DNA of 17,813 nucleotides from Bacillota bacterium (GCA_023412455.1 JAEYNQ010000293.1:1-17813), one strand, 5' to 3'; positions 7,637 through 15,282 are shown, counted from the first letter of the stretch. Made by a program: numbers and translations. The notes: generated by a model not told the origin, from the letters alone.

Positions 7637-8224
7637 TTAATAAAACGTTATCATTTCATCAAATTCCTTGCGAGGCCGTGGTAAGGGCGTTTGATTAGGA
7701 TACCCAACAGCTATAGCACTTACTAAGGAATGCTTTGTGTTCAACCACTTCATAAGAGAGTCATATGCAAAGAAGGTATTACCAATCCAGAGTGTACCAA
7801 GGCCAAGAGCTTGTGCTTCTAAAAGTAGATTTTGAATGGAGGCTCCTATAGATAGGGCATTGATGGTAGCAGCAATCTTATCGGTGGGAAGCATCATCTT
7901 AAAAAGATTCTTGCTGAAGCGGTCTAACACCATAATAACAACAGGAGCTTCCTTCATAATTTTAGCGGTATTCTTGGCATCAGCAAGTCCAACTATTTTC
8001 TTTCCAAAGAGACTTTTTTCTATTTGCTCAATGCCTTGAAGCATGACCCCTACCATCTCATTTTTGCGTTCACCTGTGAGAACGACATATTTCCAAGGTT
8101 GCTTATTTTTACCTGAAGGAGCTTTTAAGGCGGCTTGTAAAATGGCTTCAAGTTTTTCTGTTTCTACGGGTAAAGCTTTAAACTTACGGATACTTCTTCG
8201 GTCTTCAATTTCAGAGATACTCAT
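7637..8224 (-). CDS. Nitroreductase-family flavoprotein
   Basis: FMN-dependent NAD(P)H oxidoreductase-like protein of the cytoplasm; members reduce nitro groups, quinones or flavins. 195 residues, a normal length. The N-terminus has RRSIRKF, the usual FMN-phosphate-contacting segment, followed by ALKAPSGKNKQPWKYVVLTG, which carries the family motif APSGxNxQPW. Further on are the INALSIGASIQNLLLEAQALG helix region (GA.IQNLLL...GLG pattern) and GTLWIGNTFF. The C-terminus carries VAIGYP-like AIAVGYPNQTP and PRPRKEFDEMITFY. Start ATG at 8224 has AAGGAG eleven bases upstream (plus-strand 8236-8241). It appears monocistronic, with a promoter candidate at 8288-8316 and a palindrome in its leader. 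The physiological substrate is unknown. Confidence 0.9.
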   Translation of the reverse strand: MSISEIEDRRSIRKFKALPVETEKLEAILQAALKAPSGKNKQPWKYVVLTGERKNEMVGVMLQGIEQIEKSLFGKKIVGLADAKNTAKIMKEAPVVIMVLDRFSKNLFKMMLPTDKIAATINALSIGASIQNLLLEAQALGLGTLWIGNTFFAYDSLMKWLNTKHSLVSAIAVGYPNQTPLPRPRKEFDEMITFY

Positions 8225-8248
8225 TTCTATTTTCGCTCCTTATGGATT

Positions 8249-8288
8249 TAAAAATTCTCTTTTTAGGTAAAGAGGAAGAGAATTTTTA
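8249..8288. promoter_or_regulatory. Perfect 13-bp inverted repeat in the nitroreductase leader
   Basis: TAAAAATTCTCTT (8249-8261) and AAGAGAATTTTTA (8276-8288) are exact reverse complements around 14 bases. The outer edge touches the predicted -10 box, and the element covers the predicted transcription start and leader. It could be an operator, an attenuator hairpin, or the terminator of the relic genes upstream, since the minus-strand stem ends in a short T-run. Confidence 0.5.
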
Positions 8289-8316
8289 TTAGATTTAGAA
8301 TTTATTATATTTACAA
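8288..8316 (-). promoter_or_regulatory. Candidate promoter of the nitroreductase gene
   Basis: On the minus strand TTGTAA (8316-8311), a 17-base spacer and TCTAAT (8293-8288) match the consensus at 4/6 and 5/6 positions. Transcription would start near 8281, inside the inverted repeat at 8249-8288. Confidence 0.4.
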
Positions 8317-8357
8317 GATTAGCTTTATTTATGAATATAAGCTAAAAAGCAAGGAGG

Positions 8358-8612
8358 CTAAGCTAGTTCACCAGCAGCTTTTATTTTGACACGACTGGTA
8401 TTGTCAGGATAGTAGGCAAGAGGGGTATCCTCTACATCGATAATTTCTACAGTCTCTTTAATAGCACCTGCCTCAACAGCCATTTGAATGGCTTCTTCTT
8501 TGGCTTTTGCAAGGGCTTCTTCACGAGGAAGTTCATCATAAGAAACAAGCTTTTCGTAAGTGCCACTTACTTTAGAGATAGCTGAGCCAATGGCATTAGC
8601 TGTTCCAATATT
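8358..8612 (-). pseudogene. C-terminal remnant of a hydantoinase/oxoprolinase (HyuA-like) protein
   Basis: The minus strand encodes about 84 residues beginning NIGTANAIGSAISKVSG, continuing with a REEALAKAKEEA helix and VEIIDVEDTPLAYYPDNTSR, and ending in KIKAAGELA and a TAG stop (8358-8360). This wording is the C-terminal end of HyuA-type ATP-dependent hydantoinase/oxoprolinase proteins, which are normally several hundred residues long. The catalytic body is missing and an in-frame TGA (8613-8615) precedes the remnant, so it cannot be a functional enzyme. It continues in the same frame from the PucR remnant upstream. Family recognition is from memory of conserved wording, not from a search. 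Confidence 0.7.
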
Positions 8613-8654
8613 TCACTGACGAAGTGAGTATCTAGCATCTGGTCTTTGAAAATG

Positions 8655-8825
8655 GCTTCCATAAAACGCATTATTTTTAAAGAGAGCATCATGGAGTGAA
8701 GTCACTTCCGCATATTCTAAGACAGAAATAGATGACACAATACGAATAAGCCCTTTTTCACCAGCTACGAGTCTGGCTTCCCTTAAACAAGGTAATTTAA
8801 GTAAATCAGCTACGGTGATACTCAC
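8655..8825 (-). pseudogene. N-terminal remnant of a PucR-type transcriptional regulator
   Basis: 57 residues match the start of the PucR N-terminal domain: SITVADLLKLPCLREARLV, AGEKGLIRIVSSISVLEY, then LFKNNAFYGS. The start is the GTG at 8825, because GGAGG lies eight bases upstream (plus-strand 8834-8838); the ATG a few codons earlier overlaps this ribosome site. After GS the match ends: 13 residues of uncertain origin (8616-8654) follow, then TGA, then the hydantoinase remnant in the same frame. A normal PucR regulator has several hundred residues with a C-terminal helix-turn-helix, all absent here. The start signals are intact, so a ~70-residue peptide may still be made. Confidence 0.75.
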
Positions 8826-9010
8826 TATAAACGCCTCCATCCTTTTGTTTAGTATAGCAAAAAAAGAAGGCTTTTTAGAATATATTTTTTGAAAATTAAG
8901 GTAATTTATTGAAAATAAGAAGCAAGTGATCACAATGCCAGCAAGCTGACAAAGGCGAAAAGTAAAATAAATATTCCTACCATTAGATAGACATTAATTC
9001 TGAGAAATCA
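8826..9010. other. Divergent intergenic region, no gene recognised
   Basis: Lies between the PucR remnant and the first LtaS-like gene. A short hydrophobic minus-strand frame (MVGIFILLFAFVSLLAL) is present but has no ribosome site and is probably chance. I see no other structure here apart from AT-rich sequence that presumably once held the regulator's promoter. Confidence 0.3.
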
Positions 9011-9039
9011 TTGTAAATAATAGGGATAAGGGGTATAAT
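9011..9039 (+). promoter_or_regulatory. Promoter of the LtaS-like gene pair
   Basis: TTGTAA (9011-9016), a 17-base spacer, then a perfect TATAAT (9034-9039). The predicted transcript starts near 9046, leaving a purine-rich leader of about 75 bases before the first ATG. Confidence 0.6.
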
Positions 9040-9119
9040 CAATCAGATGTAGTATATAGAAGGGGAGAAAGAGAGAAATCGCTCCTACTAATAAAAAGAG
9101 TGAAAGAAGGAAGGGAAAA

Positions 9120-11138
9120 ATGGCAGGTAGTAATTTAGGTATTAAAATTAAAAGTCGTTCTGATTTTAGAATAGATAGAAATACAAAGGATACAGGAAAG
9201 TTAGGCATTAACCTATTGATTTGTCTTGCAATGGCTTTTATAGGAGCATTTGGAATAGAGTTTATTGCAAGGGGCTATAGTAGTGCGGAGGGCTTTATAA
9301 AAGAATATCCCAAAGCTTTTCTTATGAATGGCTTTTTGTTAATGGTCTTTATTTCCCCGGCAATATTTGCTAAAAGGGCCCATCTTGTAGCAGCTTGTTG
9401 TGAGATTATATGGGCAGTAGCTGCTTTTGTAAGTTATGTTCTTTCAAAAGTCAGAGGAGTTCCCTTTATATGGGCAGATTTATACTCTGCAGGTGATGGC
9501 CTATCTATTGCTAGTCAGTATTTATCTAAGGCTATTATTATAAGGTTGTTGCTACTTATTATTTTAGGAACTATTGGGTTTTTTATATTTTCAAAGCTTA
9601 CATATAAAAAATACAAAGTGCATTGGAGTAAAAAAATAGTAGGTTTTTTTCTCCTTATAGTAGTAGGAATAGGTGGGATGAATTATCTTAGTCATCAAGG
9701 GGTTATTCAAGTGATTGAGTGGGATACCATGCAGTCTTATAATCGTAATGGATTTATGTACTCTTTTGCTCAATCCTTCTTAGCTACCTTTAGAAAAGCA
9801 CCAGAGCAGTATTCGGAAGAAGCGATTCAAGACATTATGGACGGCATGAATGAAGAGGTTGTAGATAAAGAAGATCAACCTAATATTGTTATGGTACAGA
9901 TAGAAGGGGTTTTTGACCCCACAACTATAGAGAATGTCAGTTATTCCAGTGACCCTATCCCAAATTTAAGAAAATATTTGAGTTCTACCTATAGTGGACG
10001 TATTCAAGTTCCTACATTAGGAGGAGGGACAGCACGAACAGAGTTTGAAGTGCTAGCAGGTATTAATATGGATTACTTATCTCCAGGGGAGATTCCCTAT
10101 AATAGTGGCATGATTAATAAAGGAACTGTAGAAACACTAGCTTATGCCTTTAAGAATAAAGGCTATGCCACCACAGCTATCCATAACTTTGAAGGCAACT
10201 TCTACAGCCGACATACAGCTTTTAAAAATCTTGGGTTTGATAAATTTATATCTATGGAAACCATGAACAATGTAGATAGAAGCAAAGATTATCCTAAAGA
10301 TAATGTCCTTGTAGAATATGTTAAACGTGCTCTAGAAAGTACCAAGGAGCAAGATTTTATCTTTACAATAAGTGTAGAAACCCATGGTCCTTATAATTAT
10401 GAATATGACTCAGCTAAAAGCAATAGTCCAGTAAAAGTAAGTAGTACAGCTTATGAAAAAAGAGCAGTAGATCAATTACAAAACTATGTAGACCGTTTAG
10501 GCGGTACCGATGCTTTCATAGGGGAATTGGCAGAGTATATCGATTCCCTCACTGAAGAAACCATACTGGTTGTTTATTCAGACCATTATCCAGCGTTAGA
10601 TGTACTAGAGGATGTTTCCAATGAGGAAAAGTACCAGCCCCCTTATTTCATTATGAGTAATATGAATAATATTGTGAAAAGACAACATCATGATATAGAA
10701 GCTTACCAATTAGGGACAGAGATGTTAGAGCTCATAGATTTATCAGGTGGTATGATGAATAGGTTCCATAGTTCTTATAGAGAAGAGGCAGATTATTTAG
10801 CTAAAATGGAGCTTCTTCAATATGATATGCTCTTTGGAAAAAAATATAGTACCAATAGACAAGAGCTGTATGAACCAACAATTATTCAACTAGGACTAGA
10901 AAAGGTAGAAATAGAAGACGTTACTTATGAAGAGGATAAAGTAATCATCTATGGAAAAGGGTTTACAGATAGTAGCCATATCTACTTAGGAGACAAGTTG
11001 ATAGACACTCAATTTGTGAGCGAAAATGAACTTATCGGGAAGGTAAATAAAGAAGAAAACAAGCCTATTGTAGTTAAACAATTGGGAAGAAATGATAAGG
11101 TAATAGTGGCTTCAGAAGCATTTAGAATACGAAGGTAA
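9120..11138 (+). CDS. LTA-synthase family phosphoglycerol transferase-like protein with C-terminal IPT/TIG-like domain (paralogue 1)
   Basis: Membrane enzyme of the alkaline-phosphatase superfamily; relatives move glycerol phosphate from phosphatidylglycerol onto lipoteichoic acid or glycans outside the cell. 672 residues. About five membrane helices lie between residues 29 and 190, with the family motif VPFIWADL at 114-121. The extracellular sulfatase-type domain spans ~254-570. By comparison with S. aureus LtaS, metal or catalytic residues are E262, T304 (in GGGTARTEFE), D488 and H489 (SDHYP), with H355 and H422 (THGPY) near the active site. Residues ~597-670 form an added beta-rich segment (KGFTDSSHIYLG) resembling an IPT/TIG Ig-like domain, not present in LtaS. 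AAGGA (9107-9111) sets the start. The next gene is a diverged tandem copy. The acceptor could be LTA, another glycan or a lipid; sequence alone does not decide. Confidence 0.85.
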   Translation: MAGSNLGIKIKSRSDFRIDRNTKDTGKLGINLLICLAMAFIGAFGIEFIARGYSSAEGFIKEYPKAFLMNGFLLMVFISPAIFAKRAHLVAACCEIIWAVAAFVSYVLSKVRGVPFIWADLYSAGDGLSIASQYLSKAIIIRLLLLIILGTIGFFIFSKLTYKKYKVHWSKKIVGFFLLIVVGIGGMNYLSHQGVIQVIEWDTMQSYNRNGFMYSFAQSFLATFRKAPEQYSEEAIQDIMDGMNEEVVDKEDQPNIVMVQIEGVFDPTTIENVSYSSDPIPNLRKYLSSTYSGRIQVPTLGGGTARTEFEVLAGINMDYLSPGEIPYNSGMINKGTVETLAYAFKNKGYATTAIHNFEGNFYSRHTAFKNLGFDKFISMETMNNVDRSKDYPKDNVLVEYVKRALESTKEQDFIFTISVETHGPYNYEYDSAKSNSPVKVSSTAYEKRAVDQLQNYVDRLGGTDAFIGELAEYIDSLTEETILVVYSDHYPALDVLEDVSNEEKYQPPYFIMSNMNNIVKRQHHDIEAYQLGTEMLELIDLSGGMMNRFHSSYREEADYLAKMELLQYDMLFGKKYSTNRQELYEPTIIQLGLEKVEIEDVTYEEDKVIIYGKGFTDSSHIYLGDKLIDTQFVSENELIGKVNKEENKPIVVKQLGRNDKVIVASEAFRIRR

Positions 11139-11171
11139 GCTAATAACATGCTTTCGGAAAGGTGGGAATAT

Positions 11172-13184
11172 ATGGAGAAACAGTTAGTGGAAGGACAGGT
11201 AATAAAGCGCCCTTCTTCAAAAAAGACTTTTTTGAAAGAAGATGATAAGAAATTATTCGTTAATATAGGGATTTGTATACTCATCCCCTTCTTTATTTTC
11301 TTCGGAATAGAAATACTTAGTAGAGGGGTACAAGGTTCCATTACTTATATAAAGACCTATCCTAAAACCGCCGTACTCAATTATATGGTCCTATTAATAA
11401 CCATTTCGCCCGCTTTATTTTTTAAGAGAACAGCTATGGCCGCTCTTATTTTAAACATTCCGTGGGTAGCAGCTAGCTGTGCCAGCTACATCTTAGTCAA
11501 AGTAAGAAGTGTTCCTTTTATTTGGGCGGACTTGTATTGTTTTGGGGATGGCATGTCTATTGCTGACCAATACATTACCAAAAAAATGATTATTAAACTG
11601 ATTCTATTATTGGTAGTGGGACTTATCGCTCTAAGTATTTGCTATAGGGTGCATTTTAAAAAATATAAGGTAAGTGGGATGAGAAGAGGGCTAGCTGTAG
11701 CTTTTGTTTTGATACTTGGGCTTGCAGGCAGAGGACTTCTTATGAAAAATGGCGGGATGGAGCGCAATCCATGGGATACTATGGAAGCCTATAAACGTAA
11801 TGGCTTTGCTTGGTCCTTCTCCGATTCCTTTTTAGCGACTTTTAGAAAGAAGCCAGAGGGCTATTCCCAAAAGGAAATGAAGATTATTCAAGACACCTTA
11901 CAAGCCATACCAGAGAAAGAAGATGAGAGGACGCCTAATATTGTATTTGTACAGATAGAAGCTGTTATAGATCCCTTTACTATTCCTAAGGTAGAACTTT
12001 CGGGTGATCCTATTCCTAATATACGTAGATATCTGACCGAGCATTACAGTGGCAAACTTCAAGTACCTACTATAGGTGGAGGGACAGCCCGTACAGAGTT
12101 TGAAGTATTAGCTGGGATTAATATGAATTATCTTGCCCCTGGAGAAATCCCTTATACCAGTGGACTCACTTCTCTAGGACCGGTAGAAACCATAGCCTAT
12201 GTCTTAAAGGAAAAGGGATATAGTACAACTGGTATTCATAACTATGCTGGCAACTTTTATAGTAGAGATACGGTTTACAAGAACCTGGGCTTTGATCGGT
12301 ATATTACAATGGAAACCATGTATCCTATTGAAAGGCAAAATGGCTGGCCAAAGGATGACATCCTTATTGATTACATAGACAAAACATTGGAAAAGACAGC
12401 AGAAAAAGATTTTATCTTTACCATTACAGCCAGCACCCATGGGGCCCATCAGTATAATTACGACCCAGAAAAAAATGATACGGTTATCAAGGTAAGTGGA
12501 GATTATGAACAAAAAGCCTTAGACCAGCTTCAAATCTATGTAGACCGTATACATCGGGCAGATGAAGTGTTTGCGCAGCTTGTAGAGTATGTAAATAGTC
12601 TAGAAGAAGATACGCTTTTAGTTATGTATCCGGATCATTATCCTACCTTAGATGTTTTAAAGACCATTCCAGCAGAAGAGCGCTATCAGACTTTTTACTA
12701 TATTATTGATAATCAAAATAAGATTGAAACAACGCAAAACAATGATTTGGAGGCCTATGAACTTTATACACGAGTCCTTAACCTGTTAGGGATGAGGGGA
12801 GGCATTATGAGCGACTTCCACAATAGCTATACAAAGGAAGAAGACTATCAGACCAAATTAAAAATGCTTCAGTATGATATGCTTTTTGGTAAAAAGTATA
12901 TTGTTAACAAAGAAATGCCCCTTAGCCCCACAATCATCCAGATTGGTTTGGAACCTGTTGAAATTCATGAGGTTCATTACCAAGGAACAGATGCCGTAAT
13001 AACGGGGAAAAACTTTACAGCAAGCAGTCATGTCTTTATAAATAATAAAAGAGTAGAGACAGAATTTGTAGATGACACCAAGTTGCTTGCCCATAATGTA
13101 AAAGACTCTACTGGAGAAGTTATTGTGAAGCAAGTGGCTAGATATGATAAGGCAATTGTAGCTTCAGCACCTTATAAAAAGTAG
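11172..13184 (+). CDS. LTA-synthase family phosphoglycerol transferase-like protein with C-terminal IPT/TIG-like domain (paralogue 2)
   Basis: Tandem paralogue of the preceding gene, 33 bases downstream and presumably in the same transcript. From the ATG at 11172 it has 670 residues. I chose this start because AAAGGTGG (11158-11165) lies six bases upstream; an in-frame ATG at 11148 would add eight residues and has only a distant AAGG. The layout repeats paralogue 1: membrane helices ~30-190, VPFIWADL motif, sulfatase-type domain with E263, T305 (GGGTARTEFE), H356, H423, D488 and H489, then a C-terminal IPT/TIG-like segment (GKNFTASSHVFINN). Differences near the active site include STHGAHQY in place of ETHGPYNY and PDHYP in place of SDHYP. 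The catalytic set appears intact, so both copies may be active, perhaps on different acceptors. A terminator follows at 13259. Confidence 0.85.
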   Translation: MEKQLVEGQVIKRPSSKKTFLKEDDKKLFVNIGICILIPFFIFFGIEILSRGVQGSITYIKTYPKTAVLNYMVLLITISPALFFKRTAMAALILNIPWVAASCASYILVKVRSVPFIWADLYCFGDGMSIADQYITKKMIIKLILLLVVGLIALSICYRVHFKKYKVSGMRRGLAVAFVLILGLAGRGLLMKNGGMERNPWDTMEAYKRNGFAWSFSDSFLATFRKKPEGYSQKEMKIIQDTLQAIPEKEDERTPNIVFVQIEAVIDPFTIPKVELSGDPIPNIRRYLTEHYSGKLQVPTIGGGTARTEFEVLAGINMNYLAPGEIPYTSGLTSLGPVETIAYVLKEKGYSTTGIHNYAGNFYSRDTVYKNLGFDRYITMETMYPIERQNGWPKDDILIDYIDKTLEKTAEKDFIFTITASTHGAHQYNYDPEKNDTVIKVSGDYEQKALDQLQIYVDRIHRADEVFAQLVEYVNSLEEDTLLVMYPDHYPTLDVLKTIPAEERYQTFYYIIDNQNKIETTQNNDLEAYELYTRVLNLLGMRGGIMSDFHNSYTKEEDYQTKLKMLQYDMLFGKKYIVNKEMPLSPTIIQIGLEPVEIHEVHYQGTDAVITGKNFTASSHVFINNKRVETEFVDDTKLLAHNVKDSTGEVIVKQVARYDKAIVASAPYKK

Positions 13185-13258
13185 GTTCAAATAGAGAGTA
13201 GACAAAGGCTTGAAAGGAATGCTTGATAATCAAGTGAGATAAATGAAGCGTAGCGCAT

Positions 13259-13317
13259 AAAAAAGCTCAAGAGGTTACATACTATAAGTATGGGCTTCTT
13301 GGCTTTTTTCGTTTTTT
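13259..13317 (+). terminator. Terminator after the LtaS-like gene pair
   Basis: AAAAAAGCTCAAGAGG (13259-13274) pairs with CTTCTTGGCTTTTTT with one bulge and one G-U pair. An inner CATACT/AGTATG helix caps the stem, and two T-runs follow (through 13317). Confidence 0.8.
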
Positions 13318-13382
13318 AAGGCAAAATCCTTGAAAGATTTATAAATGCAAAAATTCAATAAGTCTTTTCCTAACATTACTTC

Positions 13383-13411
13383 TTGTGATTTTTGTCTAAA
13401 TGTAGTATGAT
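13383..13411 (+). promoter_or_regulatory. Promoter of the DEAD-box helicase gene
   Basis: TTGTGA (13383-13388), a 17-base spacer, then TATGAT (13406-13411). Transcription would start near 13418 and give a leader of about 65 bases containing a mini-ORF and the ribosome site AGAGGT (13470-13475). Confidence 0.5.
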
Positions 13412-13438
13412 GTAGTGTATTGATGTAAGCGGAGAACG

Positions 13439-13453
13439 ATGTTTCACTTATAA
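13439..13453 (+). other. Possible 4-codon leader ORF (Met-Phe-His-Leu) before the helicase gene
   Basis: ATG TTT CAC TTA TAA is preceded by GCGGAG with four bases between GGAG and the ATG. It lies in the predicted helicase leader, ends 29 bases before the proposed helicase start and is in a different frame. It may be a chance ATG or a small regulatory ORF. Confidence 0.25.
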
Positions 13454-13482
13454 ATTCAAAATAGATTGTAGAGGTAATAATT

Positions 13483-15168
13483 ATAGAAAGTTTACTATTT
13501 AACCAACTAGAAGTATCAGAAGAAATTAAAAAAGCAGTTCAAGATATGGGGTTTGAAGAAGCTACCCCCATTCAAACAAAAGCTATTCCGGTTATTTTAC
13601 AAGGTAAGGATGTTATTGCACAGGCACCCACTGGAACGGGAAAAACATGTGCCTTTGGGATACCGGCTATTGAAGGAATTGATGTAAATAAGGATCATGT
13701 ACAAGTATTGATTCTTTGTCCAACACGTGAGCTTGTTATTCAGACGACAGAAGAATTAAAAGCCCTTACCAAATATAAGGAAGGGGTGCGTTCTTTACCC
13801 ATTTATGGGGGTCAACAAATTGAAAGACAGATTACAGGCCTGAAGAAAAGACCACAAATTATTATAGGAACACCTGGACGTATAATGGATCATTTACGTC
13901 GCAAGACGCTGCGATTAGACCAGCTTCATATGATTATCTTAGATGAAGCAGATGAAATGCTTAACATGGGCTTTAGGGAAGATATTGATGTTATTCTAGA
14001 AAGTGTACCAGAGAAAAGACAGTTTGTTCTCTTTTCTGCTACCCTTCCAAAAGCCATTTTAGATATTGCTGACAAGTATCAGACCAATACCGTTAAAATT
14101 AATGTGGTGCATAAAGCCCTTACAGTACCTACAGTAGAGCAATTTTACTTAGAAGTGAGGGAAAGTAATAAAGTAGAAGTATTAGCACGTCTGATTGATG
14201 CTAATAATTTCAAACTTTCTGTAGTATTTTGTAATACTAAAAAGCGTGTAGATGACTTATGCAAAGACCTTCAAGCAAGAGGTTACAGTGCAGAAGCCTT
14301 ACATGGCGATATGAAGCAGCTTCAAAGAGACAGTGTGATGAGCCGTTTTAGAAATGGCTTTGTAGATATTTTAATTGCTACAGATGTGGCGGCTCGTGGG
14401 ATAGATGTAGATGATGTAGATGCTGTATTTAACTATGACCTTCCAAGTGATGAAGAGTATTATGTTCACCGTATTGGTAGAACAGGTCGTGCAAAACGCG
14501 AGGGCGTTTCATTTAGCTTTGCAGCGGGTAGAGAGATGAATAAGTTAAGAGATATTCAACGTTATACCAAATGTAAAATAAAACTGATGAAACCACCTAC
14601 TATTGAAGATATCGAAGAAAACATATTATCAGGTATTTTAGGAGAGGTAAAAGAGATTCTTCAAGATGGTAAGTTAAATAAATATATGAAATACATTGAA
14701 CAGATGCTTGAAGAATTAGATGATTTAGAAGAAGAAACTTACCCAACTTCTGTGGAAGTGGCTGCAGCCTTCCTTAAAATGACTATGAAAAACACAGTAA
14801 TGGGTTCTTCTAAAGATGTAACCATTGAAGAACCAGGCAGAAACCGTATGAATAATCTTGATTCTTATGCAGAAAGCAATATGGTTCGTCTTTTCATTAA
14901 TGTAGGTAAAAAAGATTACCTAACAGCCAGTGAACTGGTTAAGTTTGTAGCCTCTAATACAACCATAACAGGTAAGCAAATCGGCCGTATCGATCTTTTA
15001 GATAAGTTCTCTTTCTTTGAGATTCCAAAGGTAGCCCTAGGAGAAGCTATGTCTAATTTAGTGGACCAAGAACTAAAAGGTAGAAGAGTTAATCTCGAAG
15101 TAGCCAACAAAAAACAACAAGGTAGAGGCACATCTAACGAACGTGGTGGAAGAAGAGACAGACGCTAG
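13483..15168 (+). CDS. DEAD-box RNA helicase with DbpA-type RNA-binding domain; non-canonical start
   Basis: ATP-dependent RNA helicase, likely acting in ribosome assembly or mRNA turnover. Counting from ATA 13483 it has 561 residues. Motifs: Q motif region FEEATPIQ, motif I APTGTGKT (48-55), PTRELVIQ, TPGR, DEAD (154-157), SAT (185-187), VVFCNTKKR, ATDVAARGID (299-308) and HRIGRTGR (329-336). Residues ~468-543 form a DbpA-type RNA-binding domain, followed by a basic Gly/Arg-rich tail (NERGGRRDRR). The family N-terminus (ESLLFNQLEVSEEIKKAVQD, with the conserved Phe before the Q motif) is encoded from 13486, but that stretch has no ATG, GTG or TTG. ATA at 13483 is seven bases after AGAGGT and ATT at 13480 is four. 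The first ATG (13546) has no ribosome site and would lose 21 residues. It is monocistronic between its own promoter and terminator. Confidence 0.85.
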   Translation: MESLLFNQLEVSEEIKKAVQDMGFEEATPIQTKAIPVILQGKDVIAQAPTGTGKTCAFGIPAIEGIDVNKDHVQVLILCPTRELVIQTTEELKALTKYKEGVRSLPIYGGQQIERQITGLKKRPQIIIGTPGRIMDHLRRKTLRLDQLHMIILDEADEMLNMGFREDIDVILESVPEKRQFVLFSATLPKAILDIADKYQTNTVKINVVHKALTVPTVEQFYLEVRESNKVEVLARLIDANNFKLSVVFCNTKKRVDDLCKDLQARGYSAEALHGDMKQLQRDSVMSRFRNGFVDILIATDVAARGIDVDDVDAVFNYDLPSDEEYYVHRIGRTGRAKREGVSFSFAAGREMNKLRDIQRYTKCKIKLMKPPTIEDIEENILSGILGEVKEILQDGKLNKYMKYIEQMLEELDDLEEETYPTSVEVAAAFLKMTMKNTVMGSSKDVTIEEPGRNRMNNLDSYAESNMVRLFINVGKKDYLTASELVKFVASNTTITGKQIGRIDLLDKFSFFEIPKVALGEAMSNLVDQELKGRRVNLEVANKKQQGRGTSNERGGRRDRR

Positions 15169-15190
15169 TAAATAAGAAAAAGTAAATAAT

Positions 15191-15246
15191 AAAAGAGTGT
15201 TGGACTGAAAACTTATTTTATAAGTCGTCATTACAACACTCTTTTT
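15191..15246. terminator. Bidirectional terminator between helicase and folA
   Basis: AAAAGAGTGTTG (15191-15202) pairs perfectly over 12 bp with CAACACTCTTTT (15234-15245). An inner ACTTA/TAAGT helix lies in the loop. T-rich tracts follow on both strands (CTTTTTAT on plus, CTTTTATTATTT on minus), so it can end both convergent transcripts. Confidence 0.85.
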
Positions 15247-15282
15247 ATCTTGTATAGAAGAAAAATTATAGAAATAGGAAAA

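Noticed and set aside
7837..8270. Plus-strand open frames opposite the nitroreductase gene
   Set aside because: They mirror the nitroreductase codons, have no ribosome sites and no protein-like motifs.
8319..8345. TTAGCTT/AAGCTAA inverted repeat downstream of the hydantoinase remnant
   Set aside because: Only seven pairs with no T-run on either strand, so not supported as a terminator.
8616..8933. Reading the minus-strand frame up to 8933 as one 106-residue protein
   Set aside because: The segment before GTG 8825 is AT-rich low-quality sequence that overlaps the ribosome site; the conserved PucR wording starts at the GTG.
8930..9000. Hydrophobic minus-strand mini-frame MVGIFILLFAFVSLLAL as a small membrane protein
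   Set aside because: No ribosome site and only 17 codons after the ATG; chance is more likely.
11148..11171. ATG at 11148 as the start of the second LtaS-like gene
   Set aside because: The ATG at 11172 has a better-placed AAAGGTGG six bases upstream, and the extra eight residues show no conservation with the first paralogue.
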